Below, one piece after another: positions 49,905 to 51,217 of a stretch of 51,217 nucleotides of DNA (position 1 is the first letter of the stretch; each line of letters opens with the position of its first letter). Source of the DNA: an uncultured bacterium. GTDB lineage: Bacteria > Elusimicrobiota > Elusimicrobia > Elusimicrobiales > Elusimicrobiaceae. The notes under the pieces are model-generated. The model did no database searches, was not told the DNA's origin, and worked only from the letters and a program-made list of their open reading frames with translations. The DNA is taken from assembly GCA_949297775.1 (NCBI GenBank), contig CASFTM010000014.1, forward strand, positions 1 through 51,217, written 5' to 3'. Made by a program: the position numbers and the translations under genes.

Positions 49905-51217
49905 TTATAATACAGACAGGTATTTTTCCAACTCATAGCTGGAAACGTGTGTGCGGTAGTTATCCCATTCAATATCTTTATTGGCAATGAACTTTTCAAA
50001 GGTATGGTTTCCCAACACTTTGCGTACCAATTCCGAGTTGCGGGTATAGTTGACGGCTTCGTACAAGTAGGCGGGCAGGGTATCAATGCCGCGTTTTTTG
50101 CGTTCTTCTGGCGTCATATGGAAGATGTTTTCTTCCGTAATCGGCGGGACCGGCAGTTTGCGCTTGATACCGTCCAACCCGGCTCCCAGCATAATGGCAA
50201 AAGCTAAGTACGGGTTGCAGGCTGGATCCGGAAAGCGGCATTCAATGCGGGTAGCATTGGGTTTGCCTTGCTTGGCTTGCGGAATGCGTACCAAAGTACT
50301 GCGGTTTTTGCGGCCCCAGGCTATATACGCAGGAGCTTCGTAGCCCGGCACCAGCCGTTTATAGGAGTTTACCCACTGGTTGGTAACGGAACAGATTTCT
50401 TTTACATTGGCTAAAATACCGGCAATGTAATGACGGGCGGTTTGGGATAAGTACAAGGGGTCTTTTGCGTCAAAAAAGGCGTTGGAGCCATTGGCAAAGA
50501 GCGATTGGTGCACGTGCATACCGCTGCCGTTGATGCCGGCAATGGGTTTGGGCATAAAAGTGGCATACATTCCGTTGGCGGAGGCTACCTGTTTGACGAC
50601 GGTGCGGTAGGTGATAACCTGGTCGGCCATTTTCATTGCTTCGTCGTAGCGCAGGTCAATTTCGTGCTGGGAGGGGGCTACTTCGTGGTGGGAATACTCC
50701 ACGTGTATTCCCAACTTTTCCAGCATTTGCATCGTCTGGCGGCGCACCGCGTAGGAAGAATCCAGCGGAATCGTGTCAAAATAGCCGCCGCAGTCCAGCG
50801 TTTCGGGGTGTTTATTGTCTTTAAAGTAGAAATATTCCAATTCCGGGCCGACCATAAACTGGTCAAAGCCGGCTTTTTTCATTTCCGCCAAGTTCTTTTT
50901 TAGGATGTAGCGCGGGTCCCCTTCAAACTGTTTTCCGTCGGTAGTTTTGATGTCGCAGAAAAAGCGGGCAATCGGGGCGCCGGTGAAATCCGGCGGGAAC
51001 ATTTGGAAAGTGTCCAAATCCGGCAAGGCTACCAGGTCGGATTCGTAGAGGCGGGCAAAGCCTTCTACGGAAGAACCGTCAAAACCCATGCCTTCATTCA
51101 TAGCGTATTCAAATTCTCGGTAAGAGAGGGAAAGGGATTTTAAATTTCCCAAAATGTCTACAAACCATAATTTAATGATTGGGATGTTATTGCGTTCGGC
51201 AGAAGCTAAAATTTCTT
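49905..51217 (-). CDS. glnA: Glutamine synthetase type I (5' end beyond window)
   Basis: At least 437 codons of the ATP-dependent enzyme that makes glutamine from glutamate and ammonia. Motifs: GFDGSSVEGFA, VGPELEYFYF, EVAPSQHEIDLRY, GSGMHVHQSLF, GYEAPAYIAWGRKNRST and RIECRFPDPACNPYLA. The reading frame stays open to the window edge (IIKLWFVDILGNLKS precedes the visible start-like TTG), so the true start lies outside. The C-terminus lacks the adenylylation loop of the GSI-beta class, which points to the alpha type. Single gene as far as seen. Confidence 0.97.
   Translation of the reverse strand, partial: EILASAERNNIPIIKLWFVDILGNLKSLSLSYREFEYAMNEGMGFDGSSVEGFARLYESDLVALPDLDTFQMFPPDFTGAPIARFFCDIKTTDGKQFEGDPRYILKKNLAEMKKAGFDQFMVGPELEYFYFKDNKHPETLDCGGYFDTIPLDSSYAVRRQTMQMLEKLGIHVEYSHHEVAPSQHEIDLRYDEAMKMADQVITYRTVVKQVASANGMYATFMPKPIAGINGSGMHVHQSLFANGSNAFFDAKDPLYLSQTARHYIAGILANVKEICSVTNQWVNSYKRLVPGYEAPAYIAWGRKNRSTLVRIPQAKQGKPNATRIECRFPDPACNPYLAFAIMLGAGLDGIKRKLPVPPITEENIFHMTPEERKKRGIDTLPAYLYEAVNYTRNSELVRKVLGNHTFEKFIANKDIEWDNYRTHVSSYELEKYLSVL

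Overview
The window looks like chromosomal DNA of a Gram-negative bacterium of the phylum Elusimicrobiota, probably a gut lineage related to Elusimicrobium. This is an inference from gene content: type III prepilin leaders of the GFTLIELL...ALPQY type in very many copies, Kdo and lipopolysaccharide-export genes, a PilM-PilN fusion, and small secreted proteins of a kind I associate with that phylum. No rRNA or marker-gene search was possible. Base composition is roughly balanced and there is no phage, plasmid or transposase gene.

Layout. 1-11.1 kb: an orphan prepilin (20-538) converges on uvrA; then a flippase-like membrane protein, a gamma-carbonic-anhydrase-like hexapeptide protein, a CheY-like receiver and a TPR protein in one run; a small secreted protein; slyD-like FKBP and guaC on the minus strand; then three orphan prepilins in tandem behind a good sigma-70-type promoter. 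11.2-14.9 kb: a secreted DUF885-family protein that has lost its metal-binding residues, two tRNAs (Lys, Leu) and tig. 14.9-16.2 kb: a gene-free repeat region leading into a chimeric prepilin whose first 91 bp are identical to the first 91 bp of the window. 16.3-22.9 kb: a TPR-SpoIID-like protein with Gln at the catalytic Glu position, a GT4 glycosyltransferase, acyl-CoA dehydrogenase, etfB and etfA. 22.9-24.4 kb: a tandem array of four 87-bp units, then two convergent orphan prepilins. 24.4-31.9 kb: yciH, an AlbA_2 protein, a cytoplasmic MgtE-domain protein, and a minus-strand envelope operon kdsA / 60-aa membrane protein / kdsD / lptC / lptA / lptB / serine acetyltransferase. 32.1-34.7 kb: an O-antigen-ligase-like protein with TPRs. 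34.9-49.5 kb: a type IV pilus / type II secretion-like operon (OmpA-like protein, pilM-pilN fusion, pilO, pilP, secretin, pilB, pilC, six prepilins, secreted zinc peptidase). The window closes inside glnA.

How it fits together. The operon at 34.9-49.5 kb supplies an inner-membrane platform, an assembly ATPase, a secretin and a complete minor/major pseudopilin set. Seven further prepilins lie outside it and could all use the same machine. These seven share a C-terminal Cys-x(6, 8 or 10)-Cys loop. Two of them are immediately preceded by members of a repeat family ending in a T12-GATA tract, and a third begins at the window edge with what looks like the same tract. Prepilin peptidase and PilT were not seen here.

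The most unusual signals are: the repeat family, with a stem-loop whose stem changes sequence while pairing is kept and the loop stays GCT; the identical 91-bp leader with the start codon in the loop of a 17-18 bp palindrome; the prepilin that has lost its hydrophobic helix; and two apparent pseudo-enzymes.
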